Positions 18,078 to 27,282 of a stretch of DNA of 64,000 nucleotides are shown one piece after another. A model generated the notes under the pieces. That model was not told the DNA's origin. It saw only the letters and a list, made by a program, of their open reading frames with translations, and did not search any database. Source of the DNA: Alcanivorax sp. (GTDB taxonomy: Bacteria; Pseudomonadota; Gammaproteobacteria; Pseudomonadales; Alcanivoracaceae); NCBI RefSeq assembly GCF_002726155.1, contig NZ_PBSH01000039.1, forward strand, positions 124,001 through 188,000, written 5' to 3'. The stretch's first letter is position 1. Each line of letters opens with the position of its first letter. The position numbers and the translations under genes were made by a program.

Positions 18078-19042
18078 TTTGTATTGTCGGCGGTGCCGGT
18101 ATTGGCCACAGCCCCGGCCCGTACTTTGCTGGACACGTAATGAGTGGGCGGCTCTTCATAGAGGCTTTGGTAGCTGAAGTTGACGATGGACTCGGATGTT
18201 TTCGGCAACAGGTAATACATGGCCAGTGCTCCTTTTCCGAGCACGCCCAGTTTGCGTTTGTCCTGGGTGATGATCATGTCCAGCATCCAGTTCACGGCGG
18301 TTTCCGGTGACATGACCGGCATGTATTTATAGATCTTGGTCGGTGCAATCATGGGGGTGCGCACCAGTGGGTAGTTGAGTGATGAGAAGCGCACATTGGT
18401 GTGGGCGTACTCATTGGCGGCCACCCAGGTCCAGCCTTCCAGCGCCCACTTGGACGCCAGGTAGGCGGAAAACCGTGCCGGGTTCGCTTGTACGCCTACA
18501 GTGGAGACGTTGATGATGTGGCCCTCGTCGCGGGCTTCCATACCGGGTAACAGGTTCATGGCCAGGCGGATGGATGCGAGATAATTGAGCTGCATGGTCC
18601 GTTCATAATCGTGGAAGCGGCCCACGGTGAACTTGATGGAACGGCGAATGGAGCGCCCGGCATTGTTGATCAACACATCCACCCGGCCATGATCCTGCAA
18701 GGCCTGCTGACAGATGCGGTCGCACTCTTCCAGGTCGGACAGGTCGCCAGGGTATACGAATGCCTGGCCGCCTTGTTGATGAATGGCGCTGGCAATCGCC
18801 TCCAGCTTCTCTCTGTTGCGGGCCACCAGCAGTACCGTAGCGCCGGCATCGGCCAACTTGTCGGCGACCAGCGCACCAATGCCGGAACTGGCGCCGGTGA
18901 GCAGAATGACCTTGCCGTTGACCCGTTGCTGCAATGCTTTGCCGGGCGCAACAGCACGTTTGAGGTGCCAGGCCCAGTGATCCCGCAGCCGGTTTACATA
19001 AGGCAGGACTTTTGGGGTTCTGAATTTCACGGCATTGGACAT
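18062..19042 (-). CDS. Short-chain dehydrogenase/reductase
   Basis: 326 residues. After a basic N-terminal extension of about 40 residues with Trp (DHWAWHLKRA) comes an SDR Rossmann domain: cofactor motif TGASSGIG (about 49-56), NNAG (about 125-128), and active-site Tyr-x-x-x-Lys in AYLASKWALEG. The extension may associate with membrane. Substrates of this group are often long-chain acyl or keto compounds; none can be specified. It is divergent from a TetR regulator starting 106 bases away, which probably controls it. Confidence 0.87.
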   Translation of the reverse strand: MSNAVKFRTPKVLPYVNRLRDHWAWHLKRAVAPGKALQQRVNGKVILLTGASSGIGALVADKLADAGATVLLVARNREKLEAIASAIHQQGGQAFVYPGDLSDLEECDRICQQALQDHGRVDVLINNAGRSIRRSIKFTVGRFHDYERTMQLNYLASIRLAMNLLPGMEARDEGHIINVSTVGVQANPARFSAYLASKWALEGWTWVAANEYAHTNVRFSSLNYPLVRTPMIAPTKIYKYMPVMSPETAVNWMLDMIITQDKRKLGVLGKGALAMYYLLPKTSESIVNFSYQSLYEEPPTHYVSSKVRAGAVANTGTADNTKKRRA

Positions 19043-19100
19043 GGTGGACTCTCGGCTTGATGCATCAGGGTGACTAATGCATCCAGTGTAACCTGAGCAT

Positions 19101-19120
19101 ATACTCGGAAATACTCGGAT
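19101..19120. promoter_or_regulatory. Direct repeat in the SDR/TetR divergent promoter
   Basis: Two tandem copies of ATACTCGGA(A/T) at 19101-19110 and 19111-19120, next to an imperfect dyad gagcatatactc (19095-19106). This is a candidate operator for the adjacent TetR protein. Confidence 0.35.
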
Positions 19121-19147
19121 TTATCCGTTGCAAAGGTGTTGGGTTTT

Positions 19148-19783
19148 ATGGGGCGGATTCGTTGGGATGTCTCTGATTTTACTGCCAAAAAGGAGCCGCG
19201 GCAGGCCCGCTCAAGGGCCTCGGTGCAGGCCATGGTGCAGGCATGTGCTCGGATTTTGGAAAGCCGGGGCTATGCTGGACTAAGCACCAATGCGATTGCG
19301 GAAGTGGCAGGGGTCAGCATCGGTTCGGTGTATGAATACTTTCCTGGCAAGGATGCCATTGTGGCGAGGTTGGTGCAGGAGATGGTGACAGAGGCCAGAG
19401 CCATGCTGGAAGGCCGGTTGGCGCTCACTGACAGTCGCAATGATTTAAACAGCGCCATGCGATATTTTCTGGGCGCGATTTACAGACTAATGCGCAAGCA
19501 TCGAGAGTTATTGCGTGTGTTGGTTTTTCAGGTGCCTTACTTGCACCAGCTGCCAGCCACTCGGCAGTTGGAAATCGAATTACAGCAGGTCTTGATGACA
19601 GGGCTGGATTATACGCGGGAACAGTACGCCTTGAGCGCCCAGCAGCATACTCTGTACCTGATGACCACTTCGGTGGCCGGGACGCTGACGCACCTGGTGC
19701 TGGTGGCTCCGCCCGCCATGGACCCTGACGGGGTGCTGGATGCGTTGGCGGACAAAATGGCCGCTTGGCTGATTGAGGGGTAA
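19148..19783 (+). CDS. TetR-family transcriptional regulator
   Basis: 211 residues from the ATG at 19148; a GTG four codons upstream is possible. The N-terminal helix-turn-helix region (GYAGLSTNAIAEVAGVSIGSVYEYFPGKDAIVAR, about 40-75, seen in parts) is typical TetR. The C-terminal ligand domain is helical and hydrophobic, with a TetR_C-like end. It is divergent from the SDR gene and probably represses it in response to a lipophilic ligand. It is followed 70 bases later by the exported beta-propeller-like protein. Confidence 0.9.
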   Translation: MGRIRWDVSDFTAKKEPRQARSRASVQAMVQACARILESRGYAGLSTNAIAEVAGVSIGSVYEYFPGKDAIVARLVQEMVTEARAMLEGRLALTDSRNDLNSAMRYFLGAIYRLMRKHRELLRVLVFQVPYLHQLPATRQLEIELQQVLMTGLDYTREQYALSAQQHTLYLMTTSVAGTLTHLVLVAPPAMDPDGVLDALADKMAAWLIEG

Positions 19784-19852
19784 TGCATGGCAATGAGGGT
19801 GATGAGGAGAGTAACGTGCAACAAGGCGTGGCATTGAATGAGGAGTTCAAGG

Positions 19853-21754
19853 ATGGGGAACTGGAAATCTGTACCGTTGATGCTGGTGGCCACGCTGATT
19901 ACCGGCCCCGTTACCGCTGAGATGGACTTCCCGGCCTGGACACAAAGCGATTGGCGTATTGAGGAGAATCGTGCCGCGCTCAATGCGCGGACCCCGGCGA
20001 GCATGCGTACGCCAGTCTTGATTCTCGGCGAGAACCGCCGCACTGCCTCGGAATCTGTGGTGATTTTGATTGATGCACCCTTTGAGTCGGTGCGTCCGGT
20101 GGTGGAACAAGTCTGGGAGAAACGAGGGTATGCGGTAGAAAAGGCGTCTCTGCCCTTGGCCGATTTGGTATCGCAATGGCAGCAGATCATGTTGGCAGCT
20201 CAGCCCGATTTGCGCTCCGCGCTGGTGGACGGTGTGTATGGGCCGGCTCTCGCGCAGGCAGTGAAAGAGGGCGCATTGACTGAAACCGAGCGACGTCAGC
20301 GTTTGCAGCGCCTTGCTGTTCGTACTCAAGCCACTGAAGACGCGTTGCTGCAGGTGCCGGTTTTTCGCAAGGAGGCGCAACGTTCACGTTTTTATCGCGA
20401 ACAGCGCGTAGATGACGATGCCCGCTGGGTCGATGATTACAGCATTCTGGATTTGCGCTTGGTTATGGGCTTGCCGGTTACTGCCGTGACCGTTAAGCGT
20501 GAACATATACTTCGTGTGCCACGGCAGATACTCAGCGGGTTGGCGGACTCGCCGCAATTTTTCAAGCAAGGTCTGGTGCCCGGTGGTGACTTTCAGGCGA
20601 CCTTGGCGGCGTTGACGCAAGCGCTGCCGGATGCCGCTCTGCGCCTGGCTGAATCGCCGGAAGTTTGGAAACCAGCGGTGCCGATGCCGCCTGAATTGCC
20701 CGCGCCGGATTGGCGTCACCCGCCGGAAAGCGCAGCGATAGAGCCAGCAGTTCGTTCGTTGCGCACCACGGATGCGCTGACCTTGCGCGCAGTGCACTCC
20801 TTGCCTGATGGCGCCTTGATTGTCGGCGTACAGCGGGAGGCGCGATTGAATGACGAGACCGTGATGATTGCCCAGCTTTGGCGACTGGTGCCAGAGGCGC
20901 CCACGCCGGAGGTACTTTGGCAGGGCCTGAGCGGCGCCGATGATCTACACGCAAACCCGAAAGGTTCGCGGTTTTGGTTCACTGGTCAACCGCTAAATAG
21001 CGCGCAGACGGCACTGTTCCAGTACCAGCAGGGTGAAGGCGTCAGCGCGCTGGATTTACCCGCCGAAGATCGCCAGCGACTGCCTTTTGCGCAGTGGTGG
21101 GTGAATGGCGACGATCCGGTAATCGCTGCGTATTCGGTGAGCAATTTGCGCCATTTAGAGGGTGGCATGTTGTCATCGCCACAGCCGGTGCCTCGCAAAG
21201 AGTGGTTTCCCAATGGCTTGCGGCTGCTCGCAGGCGGTGCTGCGCCCTGGGTAGAAGACGGTCAGGGCGTGGCAGAGTTGGATCCGGAGAGTGGGCGGGT
21301 CACGCGTTCGTTGCAGGTGCCCGCGCGACGGGACGGTCTGCCGGGTGCGTCACCATGGCCAGGTCTGGATCCCCGTGCGATGAAAGGTAACTTTCCAGGA
21401 ATCGTTTCCGCCAAGGGAAAATGGTTGGCTACAGCATTCAGCTTTGAAGAAAAAGACGGAGGCCCTTTAGCAGGGGTGCATCTGTTCGACACGGATAAGA
21501 GCGAGCTGTTGTATTCAGCGGTGCTGCCTGGCGCTGGATCTGTGCGACTCACTGCTGCCTCGAGCGACGGCCGTTGGCTTGCGATCCATGGTGGCAATGG
21601 CCTCGTCTTCCTCTGGGATGTCCGGGGTAATTCCGCGCCGCTTCGCCTCAACGCTGACAGCGTTTATCTGGAAGACTTAACGTTCTCCAATGACAGTCGT
21701 TATCTCTATGGTGTGGGTAACGAGCATATTCTGACTTGGCAATGGCGTAATTAA
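19853..21754 (+). CDS. Exported protein with WD40/YncE-like beta-propeller C-terminus
   Basis: 633 residues, with a signal peptide (about 1-22, cleavage near VTAEM). The N-terminal half (to about 260) has no recognisable domain. The C-terminal half shows repeated four-strand units typical of a propeller: ASSDGRWLAIHGGNGLVFLW and NDSRYLYGVGNEHILTW. It is likely periplasmic. GAGGAG lies 8 bases before the ATG, favouring this start over the upstream in-frame ATG at 19838. It may be co-transcribed with the TetR gene. I do not recognise the family. Confidence 0.75.
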   Translation: MGNWKSVPLMLVATLITGPVTAEMDFPAWTQSDWRIEENRAALNARTPASMRTPVLILGENRRTASESVVILIDAPFESVRPVVEQVWEKRGYAVEKASLPLADLVSQWQQIMLAAQPDLRSALVDGVYGPALAQAVKEGALTETERRQRLQRLAVRTQATEDALLQVPVFRKEAQRSRFYREQRVDDDARWVDDYSILDLRLVMGLPVTAVTVKREHILRVPRQILSGLADSPQFFKQGLVPGGDFQATLAALTQALPDAALRLAESPEVWKPAVPMPPELPAPDWRHPPESAAIEPAVRSLRTTDALTLRAVHSLPDGALIVGVQREARLNDETVMIAQLWRLVPEAPTPEVLWQGLSGADDLHANPKGSRFWFTGQPLNSAQTALFQYQQGEGVSALDLPAEDRQRLPFAQWWVNGDDPVIAAYSVSNLRHLEGGMLSSPQPVPRKEWFPNGLRLLAGGAAPWVEDGQGVAELDPESGRVTRSLQVPARRDGLPGASPWPGLDPRAMKGNFPGIVSAKGKWLATAFSFEEKDGGPLAGVHLFDTDKSELLYSAVLPGAGSVRLTAASSDGRWLAIHGGNGLVFLWDVRGNSAPLRLNADSVYLEDLTFSNDSRYLYGVGNEHILTWQWRN

Positions 21755-21828
21755 AGACTCAATAGGTGAAGTGTGGTTCACCCGGCATTGCGCCGTCTGC
21801 CATTGCTATAAATAAAACCAGGAGCCTG

Positions 21829-22302
21829 ATGAAGACAGTACTGATCCTCGTTGATGTGCAGAATGTGTATTACACAACACGGCAAGCCTTTAATCGCCGC
21901 TTCGATTACAACCAATTCTGGTCCACAGTGACAGCAGAGGGCCAGGTGGTGAAAGCGATCGCGTATGCCATCGATCGAGGTGATAAAAAACAGCGTGAGT
22001 TCCAGAATATTCTTCGTGCCATCGGTTTTGAGGTGAAGCTGAAACCCTTTATTCAGCGCGCCGATGGCTCCGCCAAAGGGGACTGGGATGTGGGTATCGC
22101 CATTGATGCGCTGGAATATGCTGCGCAGGTGGACAGCGTGGTGCTGGTCTCCGGGGACGGTGATTTCGATCTGCTGGTGGATAAGTTGCGAGTGGGCAAG
22201 GGCAAGCATGTGGATGTCTATGGCGTCGCGCCATTGACAGCGGATTCATTGGCCCGTGCGGCGAGCCGGTTTGTTCCCATTGAGGGAGACCTTTTGCTGT
22301 AA
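21829..22302 (+). CDS. NYN/LabA-like PIN-fold nuclease (DUF88)
   Basis: 157 residues of a single NYN domain. The acidic catalytic residues of the family are visible: Asp in LILVDVQN (near residue 9), Asp in GDWDVGIAIDA, and Asp-Asp in SGDGDFDLLV. NYN proteins are predicted Mg2+-dependent RNases. The ATG at 21829 is chosen for its AGGAG site and because the core strand begins immediately. It is followed by a small unknown gene on the same strand. Confidence 0.88.
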   Translation: MKTVLILVDVQNVYYTTRQAFNRRFDYNQFWSTVTAEGQVVKAIAYAIDRGDKKQREFQNILRAIGFEVKLKPFIQRADGSAKGDWDVGIAIDALEYAAQVDSVVLVSGDGDFDLLVDKLRVGKGKHVDVYGVAPLTADSLARAASRFVPIEGDLLL

Positions 22303-22390
22303 TCGCGTTTCGCCGTGGCAGTGTGGTTATCGGTGGTTGTCGCTTTACGCAATTTGCTACCCTGTGCCGTTAACGTGCCAGGAGACATCG

Positions 22391-22717
22391 ATGTCAGAAG
22401 CCGCCCTTGAAACCTTGTCCGATATGATCACCGCAGCCCATACGCGGATCCAGCAGACCTATGAGCATATTAATCCAGTGGTGGGTGTGCGCCGTGGCAT
22501 GCGTGATGTGGGTATTCCTGCCGATGCCATGACCATTGATTGCCTGCAGACCCGCGGACGCATTGTTCTGATCCTGCATGATGAACAGCCCGGTGTGCTT
22601 CTTTACCAATTTGGCAGCATTGATGAGGATGCTGGCGAGGATTTTCAGCGAATGGATCTGGCCGAGGTGAGTGGGGAGACGTTATTTACCTGGATGCAGG
22701 ATTACTTCTCCGCCTGA
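22391..22717 (+). CDS. Conserved hypothetical cytosolic protein
   Basis: 108 residues beginning MSEAALETLSD, with AGGAGACATCG ahead of the ATG. The N-terminal half is helical; the second half looks like beta strands (RIVLILHDEQPGVLLYQFG) with an acidic loop. No known motif is recognised. It lies 88 bases after the NYN gene, so operon membership is possible. Confidence 0.7.
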   Translation: MSEAALETLSDMITAAHTRIQQTYEHINPVVGVRRGMRDVGIPADAMTIDCLQTRGRIVLILHDEQPGVLLYQFGSIDEDAGEDFQRMDLAEVSGETLFTWMQDYFSA

Positions 22718-22752
22718 GTCAGCAGGCAGGCGTTGGGGCTGTTTTACCTGCG

Positions 22753-23121
22753 TCAGTGCTCTCCCAGCGTCAGAAAGGGCACCAGTGTCACCAGTATCAA
22801 TACCGTGACGGCGATCAGCACACCCAGCGCGCGGCCGGGCTGATCGCGCAAGCGGCCACCCAGCGTTGGTGCGGTACCATCGCGCTGGGCTTCCTCGAAC
22901 CGCTCCCTTTCCCGCCGGGTGCGTTGTTCCTGATAGTCTTCCATCAGTGCCTTGGCGCGCTCCCGGTCTACCGGGTTGGTGAGCCAGATGCCCCCTGAGG
23001 AAATGCCCCACAAGCTCGGTGTGGTTTCGTAGAACGGGATCTGCTGTTCATCTAACAAAGTACGCACTTCCTCGGCCTCGTCGTCCGGTACCTGGCGCAA
23101 ATTCAGCAGTAGTGTGGTCAT
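22753..23121 (-). CDS. DUF6164-like small membrane protein
   Basis: 122 residues. An N-terminal ferredoxin-like putative signal-transducer region (LLLNLRQVPDDEAEEVRTLL, then YETTPSLWGISSGGIWL) is followed by a basic helical stretch (about 58-75) and a C-terminal transmembrane helix (about 98-117). The pattern matches the DUF6164 family as I know it, which has no assigned function. It is convergent with the preceding gene. Confidence 0.7.
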   Translation of the reverse strand: MTTLLLNLRQVPDDEAEEVRTLLDEQQIPFYETTPSLWGISSGGIWLTNPVDRERAKALMEDYQEQRTRRERERFEEAQRDGTAPTLGGRLRDQPGRALGVLIAVTVLILVTLVPFLTLGEH

Positions 23122-23219
23122 GGCGTATCACCGTTGGTCGGGCGTGGTCGTTGCTGTCTGTCTCGGTGACATTATCGCATTTTCCCGCGCGTTTTTGCTT
23201 TCTTCCTGTCAGAGGCTCC

Positions 23220-23720
23220 CTAGTACAGGATGAGGTGGCTGGCCCAGCCTCCGATATACAGGCCCACGCCGAACACGCCATGGTTAAGCAGACTTTGCAG
23301 CCGGGCCTTGTTCGGTGCCGGGGTGCGTGAGGCGGCGATGCCTGCACCCATGCCCGGCTGCATGAGCAGGAAAGGGGCTGCCACGGTGATCAGGCCGATC
23401 AGGATGGGTAGCCCGGCAGTAGGGTGCTCAATCCATGCCGGTCCTCCCGTGGCCAGTACCAGGCTCGCAAAGGCAATGCCGATCAAGTAGTGCGCGAACC
23501 ATCCGCTGACGGTTTCTCCAGCTACCGGCGCGGATTGGGTGATCGGGTTGTGCCGGAATTGGCCGTGGCGCATATGCAGTATCCAGCGCCCGACCAGCCC
23601 GTAGTTGGGGGCGGCAATGGCGAAGGCCCGTTGACGTAGTACGCTCCAGCTATCCATGACCAGAGTGGCGGTAATCCCGGTGATCAGGGCAGCGAGAAAA
23701 CAGGTGGTGGTAGTGGCCAT
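23220..23720 (-). CDS. DUF2938 family integral membrane protein
   Basis: 166 residues with four likely transmembrane helices (about 5-25, 70-92, 102-122, 143-163). The motif GITATLVMDSWS near the N-terminus and NYGLVGRW match DUF2938 membrane proteins of unknown function. It is divergent from the MerR regulator, starting 64 bases away, with a clear dyad between them, so it is the probable regulated target. Confidence 0.8.
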   Translation of the reverse strand: MATTTTCFLAALITGITATLVMDSWSVLRQRAFAIAAPNYGLVGRWILHMRHGQFRHNPITQSAPVAGETVSGWFAHYLIGIAFASLVLATGGPAWIEHPTAGLPILIGLITVAAPFLLMQPGMGAGIAASRTPAPNKARLQSLLNHGVFGVGLYIGGWASHLILY

Positions 23721-23760
23721 TTCAGGTGCCTCGTTGAGAGTGTGGTGGTAACGTACTTCT

Positions 23761-23774
23761 TCAAGTCAACTTGA
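23761..23774. promoter_or_regulatory. MerR-type operator between DUF2938 and merR genes
   Basis: Dyad TCAAGT-ca-ACTTGA with flanking AGGTC, of the kind bound by MerR-family proteins (it resembles the SoxR-box core). It lies ten bases before the GTG of the regulator, within the 64-base divergent promoter region. Confidence 0.6.
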
Positions 23775-23784
23775 GGTCAAGGCC

Positions 23785-24225
23785 GTGCTGGATATTTCAG
23801 AAGTGGCGCAGCGTGCTGGATTGCCTGCATCGACCCTGCGCTATTACGAAGAGAAGGGATTGATCATGTCCACGGGCCGGCGGGGGATAAAACGCCTGTT
23901 CGCGCCTGTGGTGCTGGATCAACTGGCGTTGATTGCGCTGGGCCGGGCAGCGGGGTTTTCACTCGACGAAATCGGCGCCATGTTTGATGCCCGTGGCGAG
24001 CCACAGATTGACCGTCAAACCCTGGTAGACCGGGCGGATTCGCTGGACGTCACGATTCGCCGGTTGTCTGCCATGCGGGACGGGCTGCGGCATGCGGCAA
24101 AGTGTCAGGCCCCCAGCCACCTGGAGTGCCCACAGTTTCGGCGCCTGATGACGGTGGCGTTGGCCAGGAAGAAGGGAGAAAAAGCGCGCGGGTCTGCGGG
24201 TGCGGGCCGGTTCGGAAAACCGTGA
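23785..24225 (+). CDS. MerR-family transcriptional regulator
   Basis: 146 residues. The N-terminal winged helix (ISEVAQRAGLPASTLRYYEE, residues 4-23) and second wing (GRRGIKRLF) are standard MerR. A dimerisation helix follows. The C-terminus holds only two cysteines (KCQAPSHLECP), not the four-Cys cluster of SoxR, so an Fe-S sensor is unlikely despite the SoxR-like operator. It starts with GTG. It is predicted to control the divergent DUF2938 gene and itself. Confidence 0.88.
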   Translation: MLDISEVAQRAGLPASTLRYYEEKGLIMSTGRRGIKRLFAPVVLDQLALIALGRAAGFSLDEIGAMFDARGEPQIDRQTLVDRADSLDVTIRRLSAMRDGLRHAAKCQAPSHLECPQFRRLMTVALARKKGEKARGSAGAGRFGKP

Positions 24226-24277
24226 TGGTTCTGGCGTTGAGCAGCAAGCGTACATTGATGTCACCAGGGTGGTGAGT

Positions 24278-24490
24278 ATGGATAGAAAAGAACGATCCCG
24301 CAGAATGCAGTATTCCAGCAACCGCGGAGGCGCTCGGCATACCGTGCGTTATGTGGAAAGTTCGGCACCCCCGGAAGGCGAGTGCATGCTTTGTGCCGGC
24401 TCGCTGGCCGACGCAGAACCGGTGCAATGGGTGGGGCCGGTGAGCGACCCGCGCCCTTTGCTCATGCAATGGTCGCGACGCCGCCTGTAG
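24278..24490 (+). CDS. Possible small cysteine-containing protein
   Basis: 70 codons in the 316-base gap between merR and the convergent MipA gene. It has an Arg-rich N-terminus, a CMLC motif near the middle and a basic C-terminus. No homology is recognised and the ribosome site (GGTGGTG) is weak. Beyond this frame I see nothing in the gap. Confidence 0.3.
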   Translation: MDRKERSRRMQYSSNRGGARHTVRYVESSAPPEGECMLCAGSLADAEPVQWVGPVSDPRPLLMQWSRRRL

Positions 24491-24541
24491 TGTCATTGTC
24501 GGGTGTTTTCTTGAGTGCTAATGCTGGCTTCCCCGGCCTTG

Positions 24542-25360
24542 TCACCAGAAATAAAATACCGCGCCCACTGCCACTGACGTCAGTGATCGCTCATCGATGA
24601 TCGGGCTGTCTGTAATGCCCTCACCGAGATAGTCCTCTTTTACCACCGCCAACAGATGCCAGTGCTTTCCCGGCGTCCAGATTCCGGTCAGGGCCGCCTG
24701 ATAGTTCAAAGAACTGTGCTCGCCATAAGCGGGGCGCCCCGGCGCTGTTTCGTCATCCGCTACACCGTAGAAATGTTCGACCAGTCGGCCGTCCTGCCAT
24801 ACCAGCCCCAATGAGGGCGCGATGGTGAAGTCTCCCCAGTTGAATCCCCGGCTGACGGTCAGATTTGCTTCTGTGCCATCGCTTTCCCCGGCGACGTCTT
24901 TCAGGGCGTTGGCGGCTACCTGAAACAGCGCATGTTGGTATTGATAGGATACGCCGGCAAATACGGTACGGCGGGTGGTATCAATGCCATTGAGTTCACC
25001 GTCATCGGCAAAGCTGGATTTCACTTCATAAAAGCGGGGTGTCAGCAGCAGCCCAAAGACGCTGTTATCGTTTTTGAAAAGATCCAGCCCCGCATCAAGG
25101 CCTTCCACGCTAAAGCGCTTATAACGAATGGAGAAATAAGGAAGCCCTTCGTCCTGGCTGTCGACGCCAACAAAGGGGCGTTCGGTTATCGAGGTGGTGG
25201 CGCCGATGCCGAAGTGACTGGTGTCGTCCAGCGGTGCCCGTGATAGCGGGGTATTGATGGCCGTGGGAGCTGCTGAAACGGCAGCACCGGCACTCATAAG
25301 AAAAAGCAGACAGGAAAAGCGTTTCAATGTGCCAAGCAGGGCTTGTCGAATAGTGATCAT
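24542..25360 (-). CDS. MipA/OmpV family outer-membrane protein
   Basis: 272 residues with a signal peptide (about 1-31) and a mature part of alternating beta strands ending in the aromatic terminus AVFYFW, typical of an outer-membrane barrel. LPYFSIRYKRFSVEGLDAG is the usual MipA/OmpV N-terminal strand region. MipA relatives scaffold murein hydrolases or act in uptake; the role here is unknown. The ATG overlaps the stop of the upstream DUF1223 gene (ATGA), so the two are translationally coupled. Confidence 0.85.
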   Translation of the reverse strand: MITIRQALLGTLKRFSCLLFLMSAGAAVSAAPTAINTPLSRAPLDDTSHFGIGATTSITERPFVGVDSQDEGLPYFSIRYKRFSVEGLDAGLDLFKNDNSVFGLLLTPRFYEVKSSFADDGELNGIDTTRRTVFAGVSYQYQHALFQVAANALKDVAGESDGTEANLTVSRGFNWGDFTIAPSLGLVWQDGRLVEHFYGVADDETAPGRPAYGEHSSLNYQAALTGIWTPGKHWHLLAVVKEDYLGEGITDSPIIDERSLTSVAVGAVFYFW

Positions 25361-26124
25361 GGTGACTCCGGGAAAGACGTTGAATTATTTTTTTGCGAAA
25401 GAAAGCCGCCCACAGCTTGTACGGGATGTGGGTCGGTGAGTTGACGGATCCAGGCCACCAGCCCTGTTTGTTTCTGCCCTTTATCGGGGGGAGCGGGAAG
25501 TGGCAGGGTTAGCGAGGCCGTTGGCATTGGCTGATGACTCCAGTGCAGCACCACGAAATCATGCTTCAGGGTTTTTCCCCTGTTTTCGCCTCGACGGATC
25601 GAGGACTGCAGGCCGGAGCCAATCCAGGCCACGTTCAGGTTGGCGTTATCAGGCAGGGTGCCGTTGAAAGTGGCGTGGAGGGTATGGTTGGCATAGCGAA
25701 TGGACAAATTTCCCACTTCTTCATGAGACAGCGCGCGCTGCCAGTGGCGGTTGCGCTGGAAGAAGCCGCGCCATTCCTTGCCATTGATAAAGAAGCCGGG
25801 CGTGTAGACGCGACCGGATTCGTGCAGCTGGGCATAGCGCCGCTGGCGGTTACTGTAATCCGGGCTGGCATAGGGATCGGCCCAGCCGATGTAATCCCAG
25901 TAGTCCACATGAAACGCCAGCGGGATAAAGGTTGTGAACGCCTCTTCCTGCTCTCCCAGCGAGGCCAGGAAGCGATCAGCGGGTGGGCAGCTGCTACATC
26001 CTTCCGAGGTGAAAAGCTCAATCAGTGACACCTTCTTTTCGCCGCTGTTCAGGATCAATGGTGTGCTGTCGGCATACAACGGTGCAGAAAGCAGCAGCAG
26101 AGCCAGACAAAAAAATGAACGCAT
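25357..26124 (-). CDS. DUF1223 secreted thioredoxin-fold protein
   Basis: 255 residues with a signal peptide (about 1-18). The thioredoxin-like core begins IELFTSEGCSSCPPADRFL, with the redox-type CSSC motif at about residues 42-45, as in DUF1223 proteins. It is predicted to be a periplasmic oxidoreductase of unknown target. It is the first gene of a two-gene operon with the MipA-like barrel. Confidence 0.87.
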   Translation of the reverse strand: MRSFFCLALLLLSAPLYADSTPLILNSGEKKVSLIELFTSEGCSSCPPADRFLASLGEQEEAFTTFIPLAFHVDYWDYIGWADPYASPDYSNRQRRYAQLHESGRVYTPGFFINGKEWRGFFQRNRHWQRALSHEEVGNLSIRYANHTLHATFNGTLPDNANLNVAWIGSGLQSSIRRGENRGKTLKHDFVVLHWSHQPMPTASLTLPLPAPPDKGQKQTGLVAWIRQLTDPHPVQAVGGFLSQKNNSTSFPESP

Positions 26125-26317
26125 AACGAGCCTTTGCGCGTGTTCAGTTATTGCTTCGATGCGCAGGAGCCGTGTTCGTTACAGGTGGTGGCAGGGTAGA
26201 ATGGGGAGATTGTCTGCCACGGGAAACCCGTGGCGGGACGGATGTATTAAAGAAAAGGAAAAACGGAAAGAAGGGGCCCGCATCCGTAAGAGAATGGAGA
26301 ATAACAGCCCATGACGT

Positions 26318-27265
26318 TCAGGCTCTCTTCCTTTGCGCCGGTTTGTCAAAACCGTTCAGTCCTTCCAAAAACAGCAGTTGCTGGCGGATCACGCCGCTGA
26401 ATGTCGGCTCGAAATAGGGCTCGAAGTGGTTGGCGTCAATGCTGGCGATGGTCAGGTTGGGATTGTTGACGCCGCGGATGGCGCTTTCCACAAAGGGGGC
26501 GACAGAATCCTGGCTGGCGCCCAGTAACAGGGTGGGAATGCGGATGTTCTTGAGACGCTTGAAAGGACGGTAGGGGCCCATGGTCATCATGGAGCGGGCC
26601 GCCACGCGGTTGTCGTAGCGACGACCGATGCTGGTTTCGGCCAGTTGCAGTGCCTTGCCGGCATCATCCCGGTCCATGGAGGAAAACGCTTCGGGCTCAC
26701 TGACCACAGGCAGATAGATAGGCTGGCCCGGCTTGAGCAGGTCGGCCATGGCGTAGAGCCCAAAGCGTAGCAGTCGTGGCAAGGGGACGGCGCGCACCGC
26801 GGCCATGCCATCAAGCATGGGGACCTGGGCAATGGCCCCGGCCAGTTCCGGGTGTTCGGCGGCCAGCTCCACCACGTGGCCGCCACCAAAGGACGAGCCC
26901 CACAGCACGATGCGACGGGGATCGATGCCCGGCTGGCTTTTCAGGAAGGCCAGGGCGGCGTCGCCGTCGGCTACCCGCTGGCGGGCGGAAATGACGTGTC
27001 GGGGCAGGCCGGCACTATCGCCCCAGCCGCGATAATCAAAGGTCATCACCGCGTAGCCAGCGCGGGTAAATTCCTCATAGTAGGACACCGTTAGCGCATC
27101 CTGAATCCCACCCCAGCCGTGCAGCATTAGGATAGCTGGCAGTGTTTCTGCCGTGGCCTTCGCTGGCCGGTGCAGGGTGGCTGCACACCAGGTCCCGCCA
27201 GAGTAAAAACCGGTTCGCTGGCTGTCACAGGTCAGGTCCTGGGGGCTATGTCGCAGGGTATCCAT
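26318..27265 (-). CDS. Alpha/beta hydrolase, dienelactone-hydrolase-like
   Basis: 315 residues. Oxyanion region ILMLHGWGG (about 45-53), nucleophile elbow GSSFGGG (about 120-126), acidic residue in LLGASQDSVAP and catalytic His in DANHFEPY. It is a cytosolic esterase/lactonase-type enzyme; the exact substrate is unknown. The ATG at 27265 is chosen because TGGAG lies 7 bases upstream; an ATG 39 bases further upstream would fall inside the operator region. It is divergent from a TetR gene with two operator palindromes between, so it is probably derepressed by its substrate or product. Confidence 0.85.
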   Translation of the reverse strand: MDTLRHSPQDLTCDSQRTGFYSGGTWCAATLHRPAKATAETLPAILMLHGWGGIQDALTVSYYEEFTRAGYAVMTFDYRGWGDSAGLPRHVISARQRVADGDAALAFLKSQPGIDPRRIVLWGSSFGGGHVVELAAEHPELAGAIAQVPMLDGMAAVRAVPLPRLLRFGLYAMADLLKPGQPIYLPVVSEPEAFSSMDRDDAGKALQLAETSIGRRYDNRVAARSMMTMGPYRPFKRLKNIRIPTLLLGASQDSVAPFVESAIRGVNNPNLTIASIDANHFEPYFEPTFSGVIRQQLLFLEGLNGFDKPAQRKRA

Positions 27266-27282
27266 GGTCGGGCTCCAGTTGT

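Noticed and set aside
23785..24225. SoxR
   Set aside because: The operator resembles a SoxR box, but the four-cysteine Fe-S motif is missing from the protein.
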